64,000 bases of DNA from Rubrivivax sp. (GTDB lineage Bacteria; Pseudomonadota; Gammaproteobacteria; Burkholderiales; Burkholderiaceae_C), in assembly GCA_030681795.1 (NCBI GenBank), contig JAUXRG010000078.1, positions 124,001-188,000 on the forward strand. Reading direction: 5' to 3'. Within the stretch, counting starts at the first letter, position 1; every line of letters starts with the position of its first letter. The notes below the pieces were generated by a model. It saw only the letters and a program-made list of their open reading frames with translations. It ran no database searches and was not told where the DNA came from. The position numbers and the translations under genes are program-made. Positions 10,365-19,700 of this stretch are shown here, in pieces.

Positions 10365-12227
10365 ATGCCCTCCCAATCCCTGTCCTGGATCGCCCGCGCG
10401 CTGCGCGGACTGTGGTGGCTGCTCGACGCCAGCCGCCGTGCCCTGCTCAACCTGCTGCTGCTGGCCGTGCTCGTCGGCCTCCTGTGGGGCCTGCTGCGCG
10501 GCGGCACCCCCGCGCTGCAGGAGAAGACGGCGCTGGTGCTGGATCTTTCGGGGCGCATCGCCGAGCAGCGCAGTGCCGGCGCGCGAGACACCGCGATCAA
10601 GCAGCTGCGCGGCCAGGACAGCGGCGAGACGCGCTTGCGCGACGTCCTGGCCGTGCTGGACGCCGCCGCCAGCGACACGCACATCAGCCACGCCGTCCTG
10701 GTGCTCGACGACTTCAGCGCCGCCGGCCTGCCCACGCTGCGCGAGGTGGCCGCGGCGCTCGCCCGCTTCAAGGCCGCGGGCAAGCCCGTCGTCGCCTGGG
10801 GCGCCGACTACGACCAGCGCCAGTACTACCTGGCCGCGCACGCCAGCGAGGTCTGGCTCGACCCCATGGGCACCATCGAAGTCCAGGGCTACGGCCGCTA
10901 CCGCAGCTACTACAAGGACCTGCTCGACAAGGCGGGCATCAGCCCCAACGTGTTGCGCGCCGGCAAGTTCAAGAATGCCGCGGAGACCTTCGCGGCCAAC
11001 GCCCCATCGCCCGAAACGCTGGAGTCCGACGGCGCGCTCTACCGCAGCCTGTGGGACACCTGGACGGCCGATGTCGAAAAGGCCCGCCGGCAACCCGCCG
11101 GCAGCGTCGTGCAGGCCATCGACTCGCTGCCCGCCAGCCTGGTGGCCGCGGGCGGCGACCTGGCGCGCTGGGCGCTGGAGCGCAAGTGGGTCGACGCGCT
11201 GAAGACGCGCCAGGAGATGCGCGACGCGCTCATCGCGCGCGGGGCCAAGGATGAAGAGCACAAGACCTTCCGCCAGGTCTCGTTCAACGAATACCTCGGC
11301 CGCCTGAAACCGAAGACCGACGGCCCTGCGATCGGCGTCGTCGTGGCCGAGGGCGAGATCAGCGACGGCCAGGCCGGCCCGGGGCGCATCGGTGGCCGCT
11401 CCACCGCCGAGCTCATTCGCAAGGCGCGCGACGACGACAAGATCAAGGCCCTGGTGCTGCGCGTGGATTCCCCGGGCGGCAGCGCCTTCGGCTCCGAGCT
11501 GGTGCGCCGCGAGCTCGAACTCACGCGCCAGGCCGGCAAGCCGGTGGTGGTGTCCATGGGCGACGTGGCTGCTTCGGGCGGCTACTGGATCTCCATGGCC
11601 GCCGACGAAGTCATCGCCGACGAAGCCACCATCACCGGCTCCATCGGCGTGGTGGCCATGCTGCCCACGGCGCAGGGGGCGCTGGACAAGCTGGGGGTGC
11701 ACACCGGCGGCGTCACCACCACCTGGCTGGGCGGCGCCTTCGACGTGCGCCGCGGCGTGAACCCGCGCTTCGCGCAGCTCGTCCAGGCGAGCATCGATCA
11801 CATCTACCGCGACTTCACGGCCAAGGTCGCCAATGCGCGCAAGAGCACGCCCGAGCAGATCGACGCCGTGGCCCAGGGCCGCGTGTGGGCCGGCAGGCAG
11901 GCGCTGGCCCTGGGCCTGGTGGACCGCCTGGGCAGCTACGGCGATGCGCTCAAATCCGCCGCCACGCGCGCCAAACTGCCCGAAGGCTACCGGGTGAAAT
12001 ACGTGGAGGCCGAGCCGGGGCGGCTGGATCGCTTGCTGCAGCGTTTCGGTGTCGCGCTGGGCGTCGTGGCCGGCGCGCCCGTGGACCTGCAGGGCGCACT
12101 CGTGGCCCTGGGCCTGGCCCTGCCCGCGTCCGCCGGCGTGGCGCAAGACCTCGGCTGGCTGGCCGAGATGGCCGACAAGCGCCAGCCCTTCGCCGCGGTG
12201 ACGCACTGCCTGTGCACGGCGCCCTGA
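10365..12227 (+). CDS. sppA: Signal peptide peptidase SppA, 67K type
   Basis: GDVAASGGYWISMAAD (Ser region) and GKFKNAAETF (Lys region); N-terminal TM. Confidence 0.92.
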   Translation: MPSQSLSWIARALRGLWWLLDASRRALLNLLLLAVLVGLLWGLLRGGTPALQEKTALVLDLSGRIAEQRSAGARDTAIKQLRGQDSGETRLRDVLAVLDAAASDTHISHAVLVLDDFSAAGLPTLREVAAALARFKAAGKPVVAWGADYDQRQYYLAAHASEVWLDPMGTIEVQGYGRYRSYYKDLLDKAGISPNVLRAGKFKNAAETFAANAPSPETLESDGALYRSLWDTWTADVEKARRQPAGSVVQAIDSLPASLVAAGGDLARWALERKWVDALKTRQEMRDALIARGAKDEEHKTFRQVSFNEYLGRLKPKTDGPAIGVVVAEGEISDGQAGPGRIGGRSTAELIRKARDDDKIKALVLRVDSPGGSAFGSELVRRELELTRQAGKPVVVSMGDVAASGGYWISMAADEVIADEATITGSIGVVAMLPTAQGALDKLGVHTGGVTTTWLGGAFDVRRGVNPRFAQLVQASIDHIYRDFTAKVANARKSTPEQIDAVAQGRVWAGRQALALGLVDRLGSYGDALKSAATRAKLPEGYRVKYVEAEPGRLDRLLQRFGVALGVVAGAPVDLQGALVALGLALPASAGVAQDLGWLAEMADKRQPFAAVTHCLCTAP

Positions 12228-12272
12228 GCGGGACGCCACGTGCGGCCTGCGCAGGGCGTTGCGCCAGCGAAG

Positions 12273-12301
12273 GCCCGAGCCCTCTGTGGCGAGGGCCGGG
12301 C
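12273..12301. terminator. Hairpin between convergent sppA and riboflavin synthase genes
   Basis: GCCCGAGCCCTC-tgtggc-GAGGGCCGGGC, one bulge. Confidence 0.4.
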
Positions 12302-12314
12302 GCCACCACAGGGT

Positions 12315-13031
12315 TCAGCGCGGCGGCAACGCCGCCGGCCGCGCCATCTCGTCCAGGCTCAGGCCCTTCTCGCGCAACAGCGCCTCGAGCGCCGGCTGCA
12401 GCGCGCCCAGGCGCTCTTCGATGGCTTCGCGCACGGTATCCACGAAGACCTGCGTCTGGCGCTCGATCTCGATATTCACGCCCGCGCCCACGTCCTTCTC
12501 GGCGAAGGTCGTCATGCGCAGCGTCTCGGGGATGAGCCAGACTTCGAACCAGCCGCTGCCGTCGCGCTCCCTGCGCGCTTCGGCCGCGGTCAGGCTGCAG
12601 CCGTTGACGGCGATGTAGCCCTTGGCAAACACGTAGCGCATCGAAGGCGCGGGCACGGCGATGCGCAGCACGAGATTGTTCTCCGGGCGGCGGATTTCGG
12701 TGACCCGGCCCATCACATCGACATGGCCCGACAGCGGGTGGCCACCGATCTCGGCGCCGTCACGCGCGGCGCGCTCCACGTTGACCCGGCTGCCCACCTG
12801 CAACGCCGACAGCGTGGTCAGCGACAGCGACTGCAGCATGACGTCGAACGCCGCTGCGTCGCCGTCCTGCAACGCGGTGACGGTGAGGCACACGCCGTCC
12901 ACCGCCACGCTGGCGCCTATGCCCAGCCCCGCCGTGAAGCCCGGCGGGAAGGCCAGGGTGAAGCTGCGAAGGCCCGGCCGCTCGGTGAGCGCGCGGACCG
13001 TGGCGGTGCCTTGAACGATGCCTGTAAACAT
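12315..13031 (-). CDS. ribE: Riboflavin synthase, alpha chain
   Basis: MFTGIVQGTATVRAL; duplicated lumazine-binding repeat; VAVDGVCLTV and AVNGCSLTA. Confidence 0.94.
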   Translation of the reverse strand: MFTGIVQGTATVRALTERPGLRSFTLAFPPGFTAGLGIGASVAVDGVCLTVTALQDGDAAAFDVMLQSLSLTTLSALQVGSRVNVERAARDGAEIGGHPLSGHVDVMGRVTEIRRPENNLVLRIAVPAPSMRYVFAKGYIAVNGCSLTAAEARRERDGSGWFEVWLIPETLRMTTFAEKDVGAGVNIEIERQTQVFVDTVREAIEERLGALQPALEALLREKGLSLDEMARPAALPPR

Positions 13032-13155
13032 GGGTGACAGCTTAGCAGCCCCGCTGCCGGGCGCGCCGCTCGTGCGAACATGCCTGGTCGTCGAAACCCC
13101 GGAGCTCGGTGGCCGGCCCCTGTGCGGCGCCCGTGCGGCCCCTCGGACCTGCTGG

Positions 13156-14781
13156 ATGTCCCATCTGAAGCGAATCGCAGCCCTTGCGCTGATCCTCTCC
13201 GGTGCCGCATGGGCCCAGCCTGCGCCCGCGGCGCCGCCGACCTTCGCCGAACTCGAAGCCGCAGGCGCGAGGGTCGGAGAGATCCGCATCCTCAGCCGGG
13301 AGATCTTCGACACCACCGACCCCAAGGAAGACAAGCTGCTCTTCCGCTGGGCGAACAAGCTGCACATCCAGACGCGCCCCGGCGTGATCCAGCGTGCGCT
13401 GCTGTTCAAGACCGGCGACCCCGTTTCCGTGCGCCTGATCGACGAGACCGAGCGCGTGCTGCGCGACCAGCGCTTTCTCTACGACGTGAAATTTCGCCCG
13501 GTGGCTTACCACGACGGCGTGGTCGACATCGAGGTCGAGACACGGGACACCTGGTCCCTGGACATCGGGGCCAGCGCAGGGCGCACCGGGGGTGCCAATA
13601 CCAGCGGCACGCAGGTCAAGGAATACAACCTGCTGGGAACCGGCATCTCCGTGGGCTTCGCCCGCTCGAACGAAGTCGATCGTTCGAGCAACGAGTTCGA
13701 GATCTCCAACGAGCGCGCCTTCGGCAGCCGCATCTCGCTGGGCTACAGCCATGCCCGCAACAGCGACGGCCGGCGCGACGCGGCCTCGGTCGTGCGCCCC
13801 TTCTACGCGCTCGATACGCGCTGGGCGGCCGGCGTCACGGCCTCCAAGGACGACCGCATCGACGCCATCTACAACGCCGGCAACGTGGTCAGCCAGTACC
13901 GCCACCGCCTGAACCAGGCCGAGGTCTTCGGCGGCTGGTCCCAGGGCCTGGTCGACGGCTGGGTGCGGCGCTACTCGCTGGGTGTGAGCTTGCAGGAGGA
14001 TGCCTTCGTGCCCGAACCCGGCCGGGTCGCGCCGGCCCAGCTGCCACCCGACCAGAAACTGGTGGTGCCCTTCGTGCGTTACGAGCGGATCGAGGACCGC
14101 TTCGAGCGCGAGCTCAACCGCAACCTGATCGGCCGGCCCGAATTCTTCGCGCTCGGCCTGGCCTCGACGGTGCAGCTGGGTTGGGCCGCCACCGGCCTGG
14201 GGTCCAGCCAGAACGCGCTGCTGTACTCGGGCTCGGTGAGTCGCGGATACGAGCCCGCAGCGGCCCACACCCTCATCACCTCGGCCCGGATCTCCGGGCG
14301 GCTCACCGGCGGCGAGGTGCGGCGCCAGCGCCTGGGCGTCCAGGCCCAGTACTACCTGCCACAGAGCCGGCACTGGCTGTTCTACGCCTCGGCGGCCGGG
14401 GACGGGCTCACCCGCCCGGACCCTTCCGAGCTGCTGATGCTCGGCGGCGACAACGGGCTGCGCGGCTATCCGCTGCGCTACCAGAGCGGCGAGCGACGGG
14501 CCCAGTTCACGGTCGAGGAGCGCTTCTACACCGACCTCTACGTCTGGCAACTGTTCCGCATCGGCGGCGCGGCGTTCTTCGACGCGGGCCGCGCCTGGGG
14601 TGGCCCCAACGTGAACACCCTCAACCCCGGCTGGCTGAGCAACGCCGGCTTCGGGCTGCGCATCGTCAGCGCCCGTTCCGCGTTCAGCAACGTGCTCCAC
14701 GTGGACCTGGCCTTCCCGTTGAATGCCGCCGCCGACATGCGCAAGGTGCAGTTCCTCGTCAAGACCAAGACGAGCTTCTGA
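13156..14781 (+). CDS. BamA/TamA-family outer membrane beta-barrel protein
   Basis: Signal peptide; POTRA-like N-terminal region; LLMLGGDNGLRGYPLRYQSGERRA; C-terminal strand ending in F. Confidence 0.85.
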   Translation: MSHLKRIAALALILSGAAWAQPAPAAPPTFAELEAAGARVGEIRILSREIFDTTDPKEDKLLFRWANKLHIQTRPGVIQRALLFKTGDPVSVRLIDETERVLRDQRFLYDVKFRPVAYHDGVVDIEVETRDTWSLDIGASAGRTGGANTSGTQVKEYNLLGTGISVGFARSNEVDRSSNEFEISNERAFGSRISLGYSHARNSDGRRDAASVVRPFYALDTRWAAGVTASKDDRIDAIYNAGNVVSQYRHRLNQAEVFGGWSQGLVDGWVRRYSLGVSLQEDAFVPEPGRVAPAQLPPDQKLVVPFVRYERIEDRFERELNRNLIGRPEFFALGLASTVQLGWAATGLGSSQNALLYSGSVSRGYEPAAAHTLITSARISGRLTGGEVRRQRLGVQAQYYLPQSRHWLFYASAAGDGLTRPDPSELLMLGGDNGLRGYPLRYQSGERRAQFTVEERFYTDLYVWQLFRIGGAAFFDAGRAWGGPNVNTLNPGWLSNAGFGLRIVSARSAFSNVLHVDLAFPLNAAADMRKVQFLVKTKTSF

Positions 14782-16726
14782 GGCCCTCATCCAGGATCCA
14801 CACATCCTGGCTTTCCAGGCTGTCCCGGATATCCAGCAAGCGGTTGATGACGCTGTGCGTCAGCCGATGCCCGCCCCCGAGGACCAAGGCCGCGTCGCGT
14901 GTATGAATCGGGGCTGCGAGAACCATGCCCGCCTTCAGGGCACGCAGCGAGAACTGACTGCGCACCGGGCCTTGGCCCCCTGCGTTCGGTGGCCCTTCGG
15001 CATCCGACTTGCCGGCCGAGCCCTGGGCCGCGGGGAGCGCCGCCTCGATGATGCGCAGATAGTGATCGGGAGACTGCGGCGTGAACACTTCGGCCATGGC
15101 TTGCTGGACGGCCTCATGCAACGCGCGCGCCTTGGCCGGCTTGACGAGAAAACCATTGATGTCCAGCGCGATGGACTGGACCACCACGCTTTGCTCGGAG
15201 TGCGATGACAACAGCACGACCCGGATGTCGTGCGCAGCCGGGGTCCGCCGGGAGCGGATGAGCCGGACCAGATCCAGCCCGCTGGACGCGCCCAGGTCGA
15301 CGTCGGTGATGACCAGTCCGTAAGTGGACACGGCCAACCGCTGCAAGGCCTCGTCCACGTCCCTGGCGGTATCGACACGTCCCAGCCCGCGTTGCTCGAG
15401 CAATTCGGCATAGGTTTCGCGCTGGAAATCCTCATCCTCCACGAGCAGGATGTCCACCGCCTGTGGCGCGGCGTGGGCTTGAACGGACGGCAGCTTCCAG
15501 CCCGCGATCCACCCCGGAATGGCTTGCGCCGGCATGGGCCGGGCGATCAGGTAGCCCTGGGCGATGTCGCACCCCATGGCGCGCAGCATGTCCCACTGCT
15601 CATGGGTTTCGATGCCTTCGGCGGTCACCTTCAAGCCCAGCTTTCGTGCGATGTCCAGGCTCGACTCGACGACGATGCGGGTGGCTTCGTGCCTGGCGGC
15701 CTCCTTCACGAAGGATCGGTCGATCTTGAGCTCGGTAAACGGCACCCGCGTCAATTGCTGCAAGGAGGAATATCCCGTCCCGTAGTCGTCGATGGACAGG
15801 CCAAAACCCTGCATCCGCAGCCTGATCAGATTTTCCAGGCTGGGGCCGACGGCGCCCATGGCCGCGGTCTCGGTCACCTCCAGAATCATCTGGGCAGGCT
15901 CCATGCCCTGCTTGGTCGTCACGTCGGAGATGCGCTCGGCCAGTTCCACCCGCGCCAGCGAACTCAGCGAGAGGTTGACCGACATCGAAAGCGAGAGGCC
16001 CTGTTCCTTCCAATGCCGGCCCACGGCGGCGGATTGCGCCAGGACGACCCAGGTCAGGCTGTCCATCAGCCCATGGGCTTCCACGGCGTCGAGAAAGTCG
16101 CCCGGCGCCAGCAGACCCCGTGACGGGCTGTTCCAGCGCACCAGGGCCTCCACCCCCACGACCCGGCCGCTGGCCATCTCCACCTTCGGCTGGAAATAGG
16201 GCACGAATTCCCCGGCCTTCAAGGCATGGGCCAGCTCCTCCTTCGGTATCTCCGCCTTGACCGCCTGCCCACCCTTGGTGCGATGGCCGGATTGGTAGCT
16301 CGCCAGGAGGTCGAGCAGCTTGGCGCGCGAAGGCGGTTTGGACATGATGCCCAGCACATTCAGCTCGTAGGCCTGGGCCATGGCCTTCACCGAGCCCAGC
16401 ATCGCATCGCTCAGGCCGCTCACCAGGATGATGGCGACCTCGTGGCGGGTCTGCGCCAGGTTGCGCATCAGGGCCATGCCATCCATCTCGGGCATGTCGA
16501 TGTCGCACAGCAGGACATCCACCGGTGCCGCCGGGTCGCGCAGCGCCTGCAGCGTGGTGCGGCCGTTTTCCGCCTGGAGCACCTGCCGGGCACCGAGCTT
16601 GCCCAGCAGCATGGCCAACGCTTCGCGCTGCAAGGGCTCATCCTCGGCGATCAGGAAACGCAGACTGGCGATTTCTTCTTTTCCCATCAAACCCCCTTTC
16701 CCCGCCGACCCGGCCGTGGGAGGCAT
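14759..16726 (-). CDS. REC-EAL-REC response regulator, predicted c-di-GMP phosphodiesterase
   Basis: REC1 FLIAEDE/LLCDIDMPEMDG; EAL motifs VEALVRW, NLSLSSL, LEVTET, DDYGTGYSS, KIDRSFV, TAEGIET; REC2 ILLVEDEDF/VITDVDLG/LVKPAK. Alternative start at 16687 (MGKEEIASL). Confidence 0.9.
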   Translation of the reverse strand: MPPTAGSAGKGGLMGKEEIASLRFLIAEDEPLQREALAMLLGKLGARQVLQAENGRTTLQALRDPAAPVDVLLCDIDMPEMDGMALMRNLAQTRHEVAIILVSGLSDAMLGSVKAMAQAYELNVLGIMSKPPSRAKLLDLLASYQSGHRTKGGQAVKAEIPKEELAHALKAGEFVPYFQPKVEMASGRVVGVEALVRWNSPSRGLLAPGDFLDAVEAHGLMDSLTWVVLAQSAAVGRHWKEQGLSLSMSVNLSLSSLARVELAERISDVTTKQGMEPAQMILEVTETAAMGAVGPSLENLIRLRMQGFGLSIDDYGTGYSSLQQLTRVPFTELKIDRSFVKEAARHEATRIVVESSLDIARKLGLKVTAEGIETHEQWDMLRAMGCDIAQGYLIARPMPAQAIPGWIAGWKLPSVQAHAAPQAVDILLVEDEDFQRETYAELLEQRGLGRVDTARDVDEALQRLAVSTYGLVITDVDLGASSGLDLVRLIRSRRTPAAHDIRVVLLSSHSEQSVVVQSIALDINGFLVKPAKARALHEAVQQAMAEVFTPQSPDHYLRIIEAALPAAQGSAGKSDAEGPPNAGGQGPVRSQFSLRALKAGMVLAAPIHTRDAALVLGGGHRLTHSVINRLLDIRDSLESQDVWILDEGLRSSSWS

Positions 16727-19700
16727 TACGGCAATATCCGCTCAAGCTGTAGCAATGCGTTGTCAAATCTTGCCTGGCCGCGCGCGATGGCATCCCCATC
16801 GCCGTCGCGGCCGGCCTGCTCCAGCGCCTCGCAGGCCGCAGCGAATTCGCTGGCGCCAATCATCCTGGCCGCGCCCTTCATGCGATGCGCAAGCTGGGTG
16901 ACCGCGGCCAGGTCATGCTCGGCGATGGCGCGGGCCAGCGCCCGGGCATCCGGCTGGTTGGCCTTGCGGAAGCGGGCCAGCACCCGCCTCTCCATATCCG
17001 CGTCGCCGCCTGACAGTTCGTGCAGCACCGCGAGATTCAAAGTCCCGGCCAGGGCGCCCGGCGGCTCGGCGGGCTCCGCCTGCAGCAACTTCTCGTCGCC
17101 CGGCTCCGCCGGCGGCGGCAGCAGCCGCGCGAGCTTGTCTTTCAGGGTGCGCAGATCGGCAGGCTTGACCAGGACGTCGTCCATTCCCTGGGCCGTGCAG
17201 CCGTCGGCAACGTCATTCATGGCGTTGGCGGTCCAGGCCAGGATGGGCGTGCGCTTGCGTCCCGTTTCGGCCTCCTGGCGGCGAATCTCGCGGGCCAGCT
17301 GGTAGCCGTCCATATCGGGCATGTGGCAGTCCGTGATGAGCAGGCCGTAGCTGCAACTCTCCCACTTGCGCAAGGCCTCGTCGCTGCTGCTCGCCTGCTC
17401 CGACGCATAGCCCAGCGCGCGCAGCTGCGCCGTGAGCACCTCACGATTGGTGACATGGTCGTCGACCAGCAGCACCAGCGTGCCCGTAGCCAGCGCCACG
17501 GCCACCGAGGGTGCGTCGGCGGCCATGAATGCCGCGGCCGGCGCACGGGCGGACTCCTGCGCGGCCCGCAGCTCTCCGATCTCGATCACCGGCAAATCCA
17601 GGGTCAGGCTCAGCGTCGTCCCCTGCCCGGGGACGCTTTGCATTTCGATGCGGGCCTGCATCATGTCGGCCAGGCGCTGGCAGATCGCCAGCCCCAGGCC
17701 GGTGCCGCCATGGCGCCGCGTGGTTTCGGCATCGGCCTGGCTGAAAGGCTGGAACAACCGGGCCTGCACTTGCGGGCTGATGCCCATGCCGGTGTCGGAC
17801 ACGCTGATGCGCACGCGGTCCAGGCCGGGCTGATGTTGCAGCAACTCGGCCTTGATTTCGACCTGGCCGCGTTCGGTGAATTTGATGGCGTTGGAAACGA
17901 AATTGTTGAGGATCTGGCGCAGGCGCAGCCTGTCCACCATCACCGCCGGGCTGATGTCCGGCGAGATGCGGTGGACGAGCCGCAGCCCCTTGCTGCCGGC
18001 CACGGGCCTGAAGAAACTCGCCGTCAATTCGACCATTTCGGCAATCGAGGCGGGCTCGGGGTGGATCGCCAGCTTGTCCGCCTCGATCTTCGAGAAGTCG
18101 AGGATGTCGTCGATGATCCGCAGCAGCGACCTTCCGGACTGCTGAGCCACCGCGAGCATGCGCGTCTGTTCGCCGTTCAGGCGTTGCAGGGCCAACAGCT
18201 CCAGCATGCCCAGGAACGCATTCATCGGCGTGCGGATCTCGTGGCTCATGGTGGCCAGGAAGGTATCTTTCACCCTCGTCAGCCGTTCGGCCTCTTGCCT
18301 CGCCCGGTCCAGATCGGCGGTGCGCACGAGCACCGTCTGCTCCAGATTGGCCTGGTACTCGACCAGCGCCTGCTCGGTGCGCCTGCGGCTGATCGCACCG
18401 GCCACGATATCGGCCACCGAAGTGAAGAACTGGTCCCGCGCCGGCGAGCGCTCGAAGTCGATCGGCAGATACACCATCAGCACGCCCAGCACCTGGCCAT
18501 CGGACACGAGCGGGGCGGCGTAGTGGCCGTGATCCTTCATGCCGAGGTAGTGCGTGCCGTGCCGCGCATCCAGTGACTGGGCGTACTGCAGCTGGCCGCT
18601 CGCCGCGGCCTGGCCACAATGGCAGTGGCCCAGGGCCACGTTGCCGCACAGCGAAGTGATTTCGGGCGGCAGGTTCCGCGCCACCAGCAGGCGCAGCGAT
18701 GGCGCCGATTCATCCTTGACGAAGATGCCGCCCAGGGGTTGGGCTGTCAGCCAGGAGACCCTCAGCAGCTTGTCCAGGGATCGCTCGAGCACGTCCTCCA
18801 GCGGGCTGTTCGCCATGCTGATTTCCAGCAACTCGTGCAGCGTGTCTTGCTGTTCCCGGTCACGCTGGGCCTGGGTCTGTGCGGCCCTGCGCTCGGTGAC
18901 ATCTCGGGTGATCTTGGCAAAGCCCATCAAGGCCCCGGCGTGGTCGCGGATGGGGGAGAGGACCACATCGGCGAAGAAGCGCGAGCCGTCCTTGCGCACG
19001 CGCCAGGCTTCATCCTCGCAGCGGCCGTCACGCTCGGCGAGTGCCAACAAGCGGGCAGGCTTGCCGGCGGCGACGTCCTCGGGCGTGTAGAAGCGCGACA
19101 TCGGCTGGCCGACGATTTCCAGTTCGTGATAGCCATGGAGCCGGAATGCACCCTCGTTCCAACTCACGACATGCCCTTCCAGGTCGATCATGACGATGGC
19201 GTAATCCCGGATGCTGTGGGTCATCAGGCGCATGCGCTCTTCGTTCTGGCGCAGCGCCTGCTCCGCGGTTTTGCGTTCGGTGACGTCGGTGAGCGCCACG
19301 ATGACATGGCGGTCCTCGCCGAACTTCAGCGTGGACAGGCTCACTTCCAGAAGAATCTCGCGCCCGTCCTTGCGCACGCCCAGCACCTTTCGGCCCAGGC
19401 CCATCACCTTGGGCACCTGGCTGTCCGCAGCGACCGTGCTGTCCAGGTAGGCATAGCGCATGGCCTTGTGCTGCACATGCAAACGCGCGGGAATCAGCAA
19501 CTCCACCGGCTGGCCCAGCAGCTCCTGTTGCGAGTACCCGAAGGTCGGCTCCGCCGTCCGATTGGCGCGCAGGATATGGCCCAGGCCATCGACCAGCAGC
19601 ATGGCGCCGGGCGCCGCGTCGAAGACGTGGTTGGCGTACTCCGCGCTGTAGCTTGCGGCCGCATTTGTGCGGGAGATTTCCTGCTCCCGCGCCACTATCC

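Noticed and set aside
13032-13155. Possible FMN riboswitch upstream of riboflavin synthase
   Set aside because: Read through the leader; no recognisable RFN element.
13042-14805. 587-aa minus-strand ORF of the same length as the barrel-protein ORF
   Set aside because: Mirror shadow of the BamA/TamA-like gene; no recognisable domain.
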